The position numbers and the translations under genes are program-made. From Shewanella nanhaiensis (GTDB lineage Bacteria; Pseudomonadota; Gammaproteobacteria; Enterobacterales; Shewanellaceae): a stretch of 64,000 nt of DNA. Each line of letters begins with the position of its first letter. The stretch's first letter is position 1. Below are positions 55,309 through 64,000 of this stretch, piece after piece. The notes beneath the pieces were generated by a model. It worked only from the letters and a program-made list of their open reading frames with translations. It had not been told where the DNA came from and ran no database searches. The stretch covers positions 145,368 through 209,367 of the forward strand of contig NZ_JAHZST010000008.1 of the NCBI RefSeq assembly GCF_019457885.1, given 5' to 3'.

Positions 55309-56691
55309 TTAGCGCTCTCGAAGCGCAGTATCTTTTGCCCTTAAAATTGGATTAAGTATGTACTCTAGAATGGATCTCTGCCCAGTAATAACATCAACTG
55401 AAGTCAACATCCCTGGTATTATCGGCATCTCTGTGCCATCGTCCCTTGTTAAGCTTGAAAGTTCAGTACGAACCTTGACAAGATAGAAGCTGTTCCCCTC
55501 CTCATCTTGTGATGTGTCAGCACTTATGTGCTCCACAGTCCCGTTCAACCCTCCATAGCGAGTAAAGTCATATGCTGTGACTTTGACTACGGCTGGAAGA
55601 CCAGGGTGTAAAAACGCAATATCTTTAGGTGTTATCTTGGTTTCAATAAGCAGTTGATCTTCTGACGGTACGATCTCGATAATATCGACGCCAGGTTGAA
55701 CAACTCCGCCCAATGTATTGATATAAATACTCTTTATTGTGCCGTTAACCGGTGAGGTGATCTCCGCCTTGTTCACTTTATCTTGTGCACCAACCTGTGC
55801 TTCGCTCATGCGTGATAACTTAGTTTGCAGATCGCTCAATTGAGTTCGCGTTTCAGTTGAGAAGGCAAATACTGCTTCGCGTCGCTTTAAAATAGCTTCA
55901 TCTTGAGAGGCTTTTACCTTAGGGCGTAAAAGCCTTAGGGTGGCTAACTCACCTTGTATGTCATTTACCGTACGTTCGAGTTTTAGCAGTTCAACTTCTG
56001 GCACAATGCCCTTATCCGCCAGTGGCCTTGTTAGTGACAGCTCTCGAGAGACTAATTGGTAACTTTTGGTTAGGGTACGTATTTTTGAAGCTAGCTCTTG
56101 TGTCTCTTGCTGCCTTTGCTGTATCTGCCTGGCTAAGATCTCTAACTGATTGCTTAGGCTGTCTAACCGGCCTGAATATTCATCTTTTTGACGTTCAATT
56201 AGCTCAGGCTCCAATTCCGACAACTCTGCAGAAAACTGCAATGGTAACTTAGTGATCTTGACCTGCTCACGCCAGTCAGCTGCCATATCGGTGATGACAA
56301 TGCTATTTAACTCAGTCTCTAACCGTTTTACATTGGCTTGTAGGCTGTAGACCTCCTGCTCTTGCTGAGCGAAGTCGGAACGAAAGCGAGTATCGTCAAT
56401 ACGAACTAAGGCCTGTCCTTTAGTTACTATCATCCCTTCCTGAACATATAACTCCTGCATGATGCCGCCATCCAGACTTTGAATTATCTGGACTTGAGAT
56501 GAGGGGATCACTTTCCCCATGCCAGTTGTTACTTGGTCAAGCTCTGCAAAAAATGCCCAAATTAAAAAACATGCGGCCAAAGCCACCAGTGTCCAGATGA
56601 TCAACCTATGACTGCTTGGTGCGTCTGTCATCATGGCACCATAAACATCATCGATCATTTCAAGATCATGAGTGGTTAAGTTTTTACTCAT
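55309..56691 (-). CDS. rtxD: Type I secretion adaptor (HlyD family)
   Basis: A 460-residue membrane fusion protein. The cytoplasmic N-terminus is MSKNLTTHDLEMIDDVYGAM, one TM helix lies at about 30-52 (IIWTLVALAACFLIWAFFAE), followed by a long coiled-coil region (about 90-290) and a C-terminal lipoyl/beta-barrel part ending at GQRSILEYILNPILRAKDTA, a typical HlyD-family finish. It links RtxB to AggA. The start at 56691 overlaps rtxB by 8 bases; a start six codons earlier (56709) is also possible. LapC in Pseudomonas. Confidence 0.93.
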   Translation of the reverse strand: MSKNLTTHDLEMIDDVYGAMMTDAPSSHRLIIWTLVALAACFLIWAFFAELDQVTTGMGKVIPSSQVQIIQSLDGGIMQELYVQEGMIVTKGQALVRIDDTRFRSDFAQQEQEVYSLQANVKRLETELNSIVITDMAADWREQVKITKLPLQFSAELSELEPELIERQKDEYSGRLDSLSNQLEILARQIQQRQQETQELASKIRTLTKSYQLVSRELSLTRPLADKGIVPEVELLKLERTVNDIQGELATLRLLRPKVKASQDEAILKRREAVFAFSTETRTQLSDLQTKLSRMSEAQVGAQDKVNKAEITSPVNGTIKSIYINTLGGVVQPGVDIIEIVPSEDQLLIETKITPKDIAFLHPGLPAVVKVTAYDFTRYGGLNGTVEHISADTSQDEEGNSFYLVKVRTELSSLTRDDGTEMPIIPGMLTSVDVITGQRSILEYILNPILRAKDTALRER

Positions 56692-58864
56692 TGGTTTGCC
56701 CTCCGGCAAGCAAACCTTTACTTAGTTTGTCTAGCACTTCCGCTTTGGGTCCATCGATGACCACATGTCCTCTGTCTAACACGACTATTCGGTCAACCAG
56801 TTTTAACAGGTGCATCTTATGGGTAATAAGCAGTAAGGTTCTGTCTCTGGTTACGTTTTGCATTGCATGAATAAACTGCTTTTCTGCTCTAGCATCTAAG
56901 CTGGCACTAGGCTCATCCATTAAGAGCACTGGAGGATCGTTTAGGGTTGCTCTAGCGAGGGCTACGGTCTGTCTCTGTCCACGGGAGAGTGACTGGCCGC
57001 CTTCACCTACTTGCTGATCTAAGCCTTCACTGTCGAGATCGGTAAATTGACTGATCCCAGAAAGTTGAACGGCTCTGATCAATTGATGTTCAGTTACCTG
57101 ACGAGTACCGAAGAGAATATTGTCCCTGATTGTGCCGTGAAAGAGGGTGATATCTTGAGGCAAGTAACCAAAATTACGTCTTAAATCTGTTGGGTGGATC
57201 TGGGCAGAATCGAGGCCGTCATAGCGCAGACTACCTTTTGTTGGTTGATAAAGGCCCACAAGCATTTTAGCCAATGTACTCTTTCCTGAACCGTTGCGGC
57301 CAATAATGGCAATACGCTCACCAGGTTCAATATTGATAGACATTGGGTGTAATACCGGCTTTTCAGAGCCCGGATATGCAAAGCTAATATGGTCCGCACT
57401 GATCTTTCCCTGTAAGCGTTGACGGCTGACGAGGTGACCTTTGTTTTCAAACTCATCTTCTTGAGTCATGATCTCGTTAAGTTGGCGTAGGGCGCTTGCT
57501 GTGTGATTACCACGGGTCATGAGGCCTGCTAGCTGCGCCATAGGGGAGATAGCTCTGCTGGACAAGATAACCGCAGCAATAATGCCGCCCATGGATATTT
57601 CGTTATCCGCAACTCGGTAAACCCCTAAAATCACAACGCAAACGACAGAAAGCTGTACAACAAAATTGGCTAAGTTTGTGACTGCTGTAGAGATCTTTTT
57701 AGATTTAAGCTGCCAATTGGCTGTATGGCCAATCATCTGCTGCCAACTTTTTTGTACTAAACCTTCAGCGCCACTGGATTTTATTGATTCTAGAGACGCT
57801 AGAGATTCAATCAGGTGTCCATGTTTGAGGCTTGAAAACTTATTACTCTCTTCAATGGCCGCTTTTAACTTGGGTTGCATGATCAGTGTATAACCAATAA
57901 TGATCAAACTGCCTATCAGAGGAATAACGGCCAGATCACCAGCTACAACATAGATGATGATCATGAAAAATATGGCAAAGGGGAGATCGACTAAGGTGGT
58001 GATGGTTGCCGAGGTTAATATCTCTCTAATACTGTCAAACTCGCCGAGTTGTCGAGCCATTCCGCCTACACTAGGGGATCGTTTTTCCAGCGGTATGCCT
58101 ATCGCTTTGGCAAATAGTCTGGATGAGACGATAATATCAACTTTTTTCCCCGCCACATCAATGAGGTAGGAGCGAAGTTGTCTAAGTATTAGATCAAATA
58201 TGTAAGCAACACTCGCACCAATGGCGAGTACCCAAAGTGATGAGAAAGCTAAATTTGGCACAACTTTATCATAAACATTCATGATAAAGAGTGGCGACAC
58301 CAGCGCAAACAGGTTGACTAAAACCGATGCAAGTAGCGCATCTCGATAGATAGGTGCAGAGTCTCTAAGGGTCTGCACTAACCAATGCGTAGTGCTGTCA
58401 TGTTGATGAACATCGAAACCCATGTCACCACGGTACTGCTGCTTTACAAGAAACAGATAGCCAACATAGATAGCCTCTAAATCTTCAAGTGTCAGTACCT
58501 GTTCACCACCAGTTTCCGGCAGTTGAATAACAGCTTTATCTTTCTCTACATCTAACTCTCGGAGTAAGCATGCCTTTTTATCTTTAAGTAGCAAGATACA
58601 AGGTAAAAATATAGGCGAGATCTGGTTTAAGCCTTTTTGAGTGAGCTTGGCTGCTAAGCCCGCTCGCCCAGCAGCTTGGGGAACCAGATCTGGAGTAAGT
58701 ACACTGCCGGACAAAGGTAGGCCTGCCGCCATCGATTCGCTGGAGCAGGGACTACCGAAGTACTCGGTCAATAATACTAAACTGTCTAGCAATGGATCGA
58801 CTGTCACTCGCTGTGAGGCTGACACTGTCCATTGCTCAGTTTTTTTAGGAACTGATGTCGACAC
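56684..58864 (-). CDS. rtxB: Type I secretion ABC transporter for the adhesin
   Basis: A 726-residue exporter. Residues 1-135 form a C39-like peptidase domain (LLDSLVLLTEYFGSPCSSES, VPQAAGRAGLAAKL), followed by six TM helices (about 165-440) and the nucleotide-binding domain. Walker A is IGRNGSGKSTLAKM, the signature is SLSRGQRQTVALAR, and Walker B is VLLMDEPSASLD. A Cys sits at the position of the peptidase nucleophile, but whether the His/Asp partners are present is unclear; LapB-type domains usually act in substrate recognition only. 106 bases separate it from the adhesin stop. LapB in Pseudomonas. Confidence 0.94.
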   Translation of the reverse strand: MSTSVPKKTEQWTVSASQRVTVDPLLDSLVLLTEYFGSPCSSESMAAGLPLSGSVLTPDLVPQAAGRAGLAAKLTQKGLNQISPIFLPCILLLKDKKACLLRELDVEKDKAVIQLPETGGEQVLTLEDLEAIYVGYLFLVKQQYRGDMGFDVHQHDSTTHWLVQTLRDSAPIYRDALLASVLVNLFALVSPLFIMNVYDKVVPNLAFSSLWVLAIGASVAYIFDLILRQLRSYLIDVAGKKVDIIVSSRLFAKAIGIPLEKRSPSVGGMARQLGEFDSIREILTSATITTLVDLPFAIFFMIIIYVVAGDLAVIPLIGSLIIIGYTLIMQPKLKAAIEESNKFSSLKHGHLIESLASLESIKSSGAEGLVQKSWQQMIGHTANWQLKSKKISTAVTNLANFVVQLSVVCVVILGVYRVADNEISMGGIIAAVILSSRAISPMAQLAGLMTRGNHTASALRQLNEIMTQEDEFENKGHLVSRQRLQGKISADHISFAYPGSEKPVLHPMSINIEPGERIAIIGRNGSGKSTLAKMLVGLYQPTKGSLRYDGLDSAQIHPTDLRRNFGYLPQDITLFHGTIRDNILFGTRQVTEHQLIRAVQLSGISQFTDLDSEGLDQQVGEGGQSLSRGQRQTVALARATLNDPPVLLMDEPSASLDARAEKQFIHAMQNVTRDRTLLLITHKMHLLKLVDRIVVLDRGHVVIDGPKAEVLDKLSKGLLAGGQTNE

Positions 58865-58970
58865 CTAAACGCATATCCTTAAGATTTTATTATCAATTTA
58901 ATTTCATTATATTACATAAATATTGATAAAAATTCTCTAATTTGATTTAAATCATCATTTTGCTTTACCC

Positions 58971-61900
58971 CTAAGGGATCAGATGCGTTACTTGATTCTC
59001 TTCTAAACTAGGGTCTGAACCAGGTCCTGTCGGTGATGGAGATGAAGCATCAGCCACTGTATTAATGATTAATGGACCATCTCCGTTGTCACCTAATAAG
59101 CCATTGATAATCTCACTTTCAGTGTCGCCATAGATATCACTAAGGTCCACGCCATCCAGAACAATATGTTGCTCAAATGTTCCGTTATGGTCTGCATCAA
59201 TATCTATGGTGGTAGTACCCGTTGTGTCATTGATAGTGAAATGCAGGTAGAGGAATAGATTATCAGCAGTCTCGCCTTGCAGTAGATCACTGAGATCTAA
59301 CTTATCTTGGCCTAGATTAAAGTCGATAATATGGTCAGTACCTAACTCATCTTTATTCCAAACAAAGGTGTCTCTGCCAGCATCGCCTCTTAGTACATCG
59401 TCACCCTGTCCACCAATAAGCGTGTCATCACCTTTACCACCACGAAGGGCATCGTTATGCTTGCCACCATCTAAGGTGTCGTTTCCTGTGTGTCCATAAA
59501 GGATATCGCTACCGGTTTGTCCATAAACCATATCATCACCACTACCAGCATTGACAACATCCGCTTTTTCACTAGTGACATCCGCTGATAACAGCAGACC
59601 GTCATTATCGACAATGCTGTTAGAACCATTCAATGAACCTGTCATTATATGATGACTGAGTAGAGTCGAAGTACTTAACTCTATATCGTCGTCGGTATTA
59701 CCACTTGTCGAGTCGCCAGTTGAACCTGCGTAGATAATATCGTTACCGCTGCCAGTCTCAATATGATCTTGACCAGCACCAGAGCTGACATTTTGAGCTG
59801 AATGAGTGCTATAGGCTGTACCTGAAGTAACGAGTACCTCAGCACCTGATTGATTGGTTATCGTGCCCTGTAATCCACCACCAAAATTAACACTCATCTG
59901 GTTCGGGTTAGCCGAATTCTCACCATCAACAACAAGGATAGAGTCATTACCGTCATTGCCATCGACATTAAGGTCGATATCGACAGGAACACCATTAAAG
60001 TCAGACGGTGTTACACCAATAATCAGTTTAGTGGTTGACACATCACCATCAGAATCTCTTATTGTGTAAACAAAGGTTTCAGTCGCATCTTCAGGGATAA
60101 TATTAGTCCCCGCTGTTAACTGATACTCATAGGTACCATCAGCATTGAGCACTAAATTACCGTAAGTGCCTTGTATTGTTGCTCCTACACCAGTGAAGAT
60201 GTCAGTACCATCATCATTGGTAAAGGCAACACCGACAACGGTTAGTCCATCAGAGCCTAAGTCGTTGTTAAGTACGTTACCCTCCTTATTAGGTAAGTGA
60301 TAACCCACGCCTTCAACTACCTTAGCGATTAACTCGTAAGTGTTGGTTTGATTTTCATAGGTTCTGACCGTTGTAACCAAGTCACCATTCTCATCAATGA
60401 AGCCTAGTACCTTGATAGTGTAGAACTCGCCTTCATATTGGAATGTCACCTCAGGTTGACCAATATTAATGATATCTCTATCAAGTTCAGGGTTACCTGT
60501 ATTGGTTGTCTCTTGGTGATCGAAGTTAATGTCAATCCCTACAGTAGTTACCACACCGAAAGAATCTGTGATGGTAAAGTTAACCGTCAAGGTCGCCTGT
60601 GTAATTGACGAAAATACAGGGAAGTTAATGTGGGTGAAGTCACCCAATACTATATCTTGGTTGAGATCAAGGACCCCATCCAAACCTGCATCATTATCGA
60701 TAAAGCTATAACCAGAGGCGACATCTACATTTGCAACTCCCCAACGCATCTGATCGAGACCTGTATCGTTATCATTAGAATCGAAACGAGTCAGGTAAGG
60801 CCCACCACCTGTCCAGCTACTCCACTCACCAACAATTCCAGAAACCTCAAATCCATCGGTTAGTACATCGACACCGTTAGTATCTAAAGTAGCCTGTGCA
60901 TGGTCATCGAGAATGCCAACTTCAAGTGTTGTGGAGCTGGTATCGCCATCGATGTCATATGCAGTCACACCAAAGTTATCACTAAGCTCATCTTCGGTTA
61001 AGCTGTGTGTCTGTGCTTCACTGAGTGTGTAGCTATAAGTTACTGTCCCTGTGCTGGCATCATAATCTGTGATCGTTAATGTACCGTGTTCACCTTCTAT
61101 AACGATGGCTGCAGCAGGGGTTGCAGCAAGTAACATAGCTAGAGTGACTGATGTCGTGACTCCACTGTTAGTAATCTCGAGTCTGTTTAACCCATCAGGC
61201 GCTGAAACAGTAAACTGTTGTGTCTGTACTACTGGGTCAACCTCTGTACCAGTACCACCTGATAATTGATCTTCATCTAAGATCATTTTTGCAGGTGTTG
61301 TGATAGAGACTGGATCGTCTGTGCCCGTTACATTGATGGTCAATGTTGAATCATCAGTGCTCGAACCATCGGTTAATGTATAGGTGATTAGAGGGACTGT
61401 TCCGCTGTAGTTGGCTACCGGAGTAAAGGTGTAATTACCATTACTGCTGATAACTATGCTACCAACGCCATTGATATTGACCGTTTGACCAGCGTTATAA
61501 ACTGTACTGTCACCAGCAATAGTAAAGCTTTGTACTGTTACTGGACCGTCAACACTCGTTGTTCCACCGATAACATTACCTGATGTAGGTCCTGTATCCT
61601 CAATAATAGTGACAGACTCATTAGGATCCGTGAAGTCATCATTAACAGGGTTAACTGTGATATTGACCGTACCTGTATCAGTATCGCCATCTATATCTGT
61701 AGCGATATAGTTAAAGCTGACACTGCCATTGTAGTTAGGTGAAGGTACGAAGGTCATGGTGCCATTGGTGGCAATAACCACTGTACCGTTAGGTACCGTA
61801 ATATTCTGAGCTCCACCAGTTAATGTGACGCCGTTAATGCTTACAAGTGCTAAGCCACCATCGGGTGCTAAATCGTTGCTAAGTAAGTTAATAGCAATAG

Positions 61901-64000
61901 AGTCATCTTCATCGACTGTATAGCTGTCATCATTAGCTGTAACAGGGTCATCGACGCTATTGACTGTGATTGTGACCGTGCCTGTATCTGTATCACCGTC
62001 AGCATCAGTCGCTACATAGTCGAAGCTGATGTTACCGTTGAAGTGCGCGTTTGGCACAAAGGTCATTGCACCACTTGCAGCGATAACCACAGTACCGTTC
62101 GTCACAGTAATGTTCTGAGCTCCACCAGTTAATGTCACTCCGTTAATGCTTTGAATTGCTAAACCGCCATCATTGGCAACATCATTGCCCAGTAGGTTAA
62201 TCGCAATCGATCCATCTTCATTAAGGGTGTAGCTGTCATCATTAGCAATAACAGGGTCATCGACGCTATTAACTGTAATAGTGACTGTGCCTGTGTCTGT
62301 ATCGCCATCGACATCGGTCGCCACATAATCGAAGCTGATATTACCGTTAAAGTTTGCATCAGGAACAAAGGTCATGGCTCCACTTGCTGCAATAACAACG
62401 GTGCCGTTAGTCACTGCAATGTTTTGAGCTCCACCGGTTAATGCGACACCATTGATACTCTGGATAGCCAAGCCACCATCATTAGCGACATCGTTACTAA
62501 GCAGGTTCATCGCAATAGAACCATCTTCATCGACTGTGTAACTGTCATCATTAGCAATAACGGGCTCATCCACACTGTTGACTGTGATTGTGACTGTGCC
62601 TGTATCGGTGTCACCATCAACGTCAGTTGCAACATAGTCGAAGCTAACATTACCGTTAAAGTTTGCATCGGGAACAAAGGTCATGGTGCCGTTGGCTGCA
62701 ATCATTACTGTACCGTTAGTTACAGTAATGTTCTGAGCTCCACCAGTTAATGTCACCCCATTGATACTCTGAATTGCCAGACCACCATCATTAGCGACAT
62801 CGTTACCAAGTAGATTAATCGCGATAGAGTTATCTTCATTGACAGTGTAGTTGTCATCATTAGCAATAACGGGCTCATCAACACTACTTACAGTTATAGT
62901 AAGAGTTGCTGTGTCACCTGTGTTTGTTGTGTAGGTGATAACCGGTAGGACACCATTCCAGTTAGCTGCTGGAGTGAAGCTATAGCTACCATCACTATTG
63001 ATGATTAAGGTTCCACCTTCAACAGTAATATTAGTATTTACGTCAAAGCTCTCTTCAACATTATCGCCATCAGTATCCATGGTGAACCCAGTGACACTTA
63101 TATGACCTGCTCCATCATTAGCTAGCACATTCCCTGAAGCTGTATTGTCTTCAAGAACAGTGATTGCATCATCAGTTGCATTAGTAATTAATGCTGTATC
63201 GCTATTTGAGTTCGTATTACCAGCTGGATCTGTAACTGTGGCAGTAACAACAACACTAGTACCAGTCACTGGTGCATCCATAGTGACTGGTAAACCGTTA
63301 TCAATCATAAGCTGGGTGACGGTACCACTGAACAGTTCGTTACCGGCTTGGTCGGTGACCACTAAGGTGTCGCCGACGGCGGTGCCTGCACCGAGTTCAA
63401 CGGTGATGTTGATTTGACCATCCAGCTCAGCGTCGTTGATGAAGCCATCGTTGTTGATGTCCTCATCGATGGTGACGGTTGGGCTGGCGGGGGCGCCGCT
63501 GCCGATACCGTAATCCAAGGTCGCGCTGTCATTGCCTGTGGCGGTGTTGCCCGCAGGGTCGGTGACGTTGGCGGTGACCACAAGCTCAGTGCCAGTGACA
63601 GGGGCGTCGATGGCCAAGGTGAGGCCGTTATCAAGCATCGCTTGCGTGACTGGGCCGCTGAACAGGGTGTTACCGGCTTGGTCGGTGACCACTAAGGTGT
63701 CGCCCACAGCGGTGCCTGCGCCCAAGCTGACGGTGATGTCAATTTGACCCGAGAGCTCAACGTCATTGATAAAGCCATCGTTGTTGATGTCCTCATCGAT
63801 GGTGACAGTTGGGCTGGCGGGGGCGCCGGTGCCCGTGCCGTAGTCGAGCAGGGCGTTATCGCTGCCCTCTGCGGTGTTGCCAGCAGGGTCGGTGACGGTG
63901 GCGGTGACCGCGACGGTGGTGCCCGTTGCTGGTGCATCGAAGCTGACATCGATGCCATTATCGAGCATGTCCTGGGTCACGGTGCCCGTGAACAAGGTGT
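58971..64000 (-). CDS. bpfA: Giant RTX biofilm adhesin, C-terminal part
   Basis: The last ~1675 residues of a repetitive secreted adhesin; the gene continues past the right edge. From its window N-terminus it has about 2.5 Ig-like repeats of 110 residues (64000-63180; VTIDEDINNDGFINDxELxGQ), an Ig/cadherin-like unit (ATDDAITVLEDNTASG), four near-identical 103-residue cadherin-like repeats (62890-61650; ANDDSYTVxEDxSIAINLL), two more variant units, a T1SS-143-like segment (SITTPAKMILDEDQ), a choice-of-anchor-K-like domain with WSSWTGGGPYLTRFDSND (about 60860-60430), a VCBS-like unit, RTX nonapeptides (GSGDDMVYGQTGSDILYGHT and GGKGDDTLIGGQGDDVLRGD, 59790-59380) that bind calcium, and a type I C-terminal secretion domain (DHIIDFNLGQDKLDLSDLL). 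It should be exported by RtxBD/AggA and released by the LapG-type protease. The N-terminal retention module is not visible. Confidence 0.95.
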   Translation of the reverse strand, partial: TLFTGTVTQDMLDNGIDVSFDAPATGTTVAVTATVTDPAGNTAEGSDNALLDYGTGTGAPASPTVTIDEDINNDGFINDVELSGQIDITVSLGAGTAVGDTLVVTDQAGNTLFSGPVTQAMLDNGLTLAIDAPVTGTELVVTANVTDPAGNTATGNDSATLDYGIGSGAPASPTVTIDEDINNDGFINDAELDGQINITVELGAGTAVGDTLVVTDQAGNELFSGTVTQLMIDNGLPVTMDAPVTGTSVVVTATVTDPAGNTNSNSDTALITNATDDAITVLEDNTASGNVLANDGAGHISVTGFTMDTDGDNVEESFDVNTNITVEGGTLIINSDGSYSFTPAANWNGVLPVITYTTNTGDTATLTITVSSVDEPVIANDDNYTVNEDNSIAINLLGNDVANDGGLAIQSINGVTLTGGAQNITVTNGTVMIAANGTMTFVPDANFNGNVSFDYVATDVDGDTDTGTVTITVNSVDEPVIANDDSYTVDEDGSIAMNLLSNDVANDGGLAIQSINGVALTGGAQNIAVTNGTVVIAASGAMTFVPDANFNGNISFDYVATDVDGDTDTGTVTITVNSVDDPVIANDDSYTLNEDGSIAINLLGNDVANDGGLAIQSINGVTLTGGAQNITVTNGTVVIAASGAMTFVPNAHFNGNISFDYVATDADGDTDTGTVTITVNSVDDPVTANDDSYTVDEDDSIAINLLSNDLAPDGGLALVSINGVTLTGGAQNITVPNGTVVIATNGTMTFVPSPNYNGSVSFNYIATDIDGDTDTGTVNITVNPVNDDFTDPNESVTIIEDTGPTSGNVIGGTTSVDGPVTVQSFTIAGDSTVYNAGQTVNINGVGSIVISSNGNYTFTPVANYSGTVPLITYTLTDGSSTDDSTLTINVTGTDDPVSITTPAKMILDEDQLSGGTGTEVDPVVQTQQFTVSAPDGLNRLEITNSGVTTSVTLAMLLAATPAAAIVIEGEHGTLTITDYDASTGTVTYSYTLSEAQTHSLTEDELSDNFGVTAYDIDGDTSSTTLEVGILDDHAQATLDTNGVDVLTDGFEVSGIVGEWSSWTGGGPYLTRFDSNDNDTGLDQMRWGVANVDVASGYSFIDNDAGLDGVLDLNQDIVLGDFTHINFPVFSSITQATLTVNFTITDSFGVVTTVGIDINFDHQETTNTGNPELDRDIINIGQPEVTFQYEGEFYTIKVLGFIDENGDLVTTVRTYENQTNTYELIAKVVEGVGYHLPNKEGNVLNNDLGSDGLTVVGVAFTNDDGTDIFTGVGATIQGTYGNLVLNADGTYEYQLTAGTNIIPEDATETFVYTIRDSDGDVSTTKLIIGVTPSDFNGVPVDIDLNVDGNDGNDSILVVDGENSANPNQMSVNFGGGLQGTITNQSGAEVLVTSGTAYSTHSAQNVSSGAGQDHIETGSGNDIIYAGSTGDSTSGNTDDDIELSTSTLLSHHIMTGSLNGSNSIVDNDGLLLSADVTSEKADVVNAGSGDDMVYGQTGSDILYGHTGNDTLDGGKHNDALRGGKGDDTLIGGQGDDVLRGDAGRDTFVWNKDELGTDHIIDFNLGQDKLDLSDLLQGETADNLFLYLHFTINDTTGTTTIDIDADHNGTFEQHIVLDGVDLSDIYGDTESEIINGLLGDNGDGPLIINTVADASSPSPTGPGSDPSLEENQVTHLIP

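Overview
The window looks like chromosomal DNA of a marine gammaproteobacterium, most likely a Shewanella. The main reason is the 50604-64000 block: its gene order (giant RTX adhesin, type I secretion ABC/HlyD/TolC genes, OmpA lipoprotein, LapG-type protease, LapD-type receptor) is the bpf biofilm locus order I know from Shewanella oneidensis. The attenuated ilvGMEDA operon next to ilvY-ilvC, the class II IlvC and the dispersed ATACCAATCGGTAT palindromes fit the same assignment. The species is not determined.

Layout. 1-4227 (minus): cytochrome bo3-type quinol oxidase operon cyoABCDE, cyoE cut by the window edge. 4406-8199: an unrecognised ORF, a frameshifted AhpD-like gene behind a promoter bracketed by two palindromes, DUF2024 and Rof-like small proteins, cysE, and a diguanylate cyclase. 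8371-18278: branched-chain amino acid block with divergent ilvY/ilvC, an ilvL leader peptide plus attenuator, then ilvG-M-E-D-A. 18562-21642: a class V aminotransferase, a secreted metallo-beta-lactamase-fold hydrolase and a divergent TetR regulator with twin operators.

21662-30128 is the accessory part. It holds an OprC/NosA-type copper receptor followed by four tandem degenerate copies of its own 3' end, a 2OG-Fe(II) oxygenase, a cluster of mosaic palindromic repeats with a RelE/Phd toxin-antitoxin pair inside it, a stand-alone DUF4062 protein, three copies of a structured inverted-repeat element, and an orphan MSHA-like pilin bounded by 33-bp direct repeats.

30308-46583 returns to core-like genes: an M48 protease with three consecutive AIM24 (TIGR00266) proteins, a neurotransmitter:sodium symporter-family transporter, an Lrp regulator, a PAP2 phosphatase, creD, ubiK, a 314-bp MITE-like element, a TetR-regulated RND efflux pair, and rep helicase. 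46664-50600 holds a GAF-GAF-GGDEF-EAL protein and a tRNA cluster (Arg, His, Pro, Pro) with several decayed tRNA-Pro copies and repeated terminator hairpins.

50604-64000 (minus) is the biofilm adhesin system. BpfA is exported by the RtxB/RtxD/AggA channel; by analogy with Pseudomonas Lap, it is held at the surface while the c-di-GMP-bound LapD homologue sequesters the LapG protease. Only the C-terminal ~1675 residues of the adhesin are inside the window.
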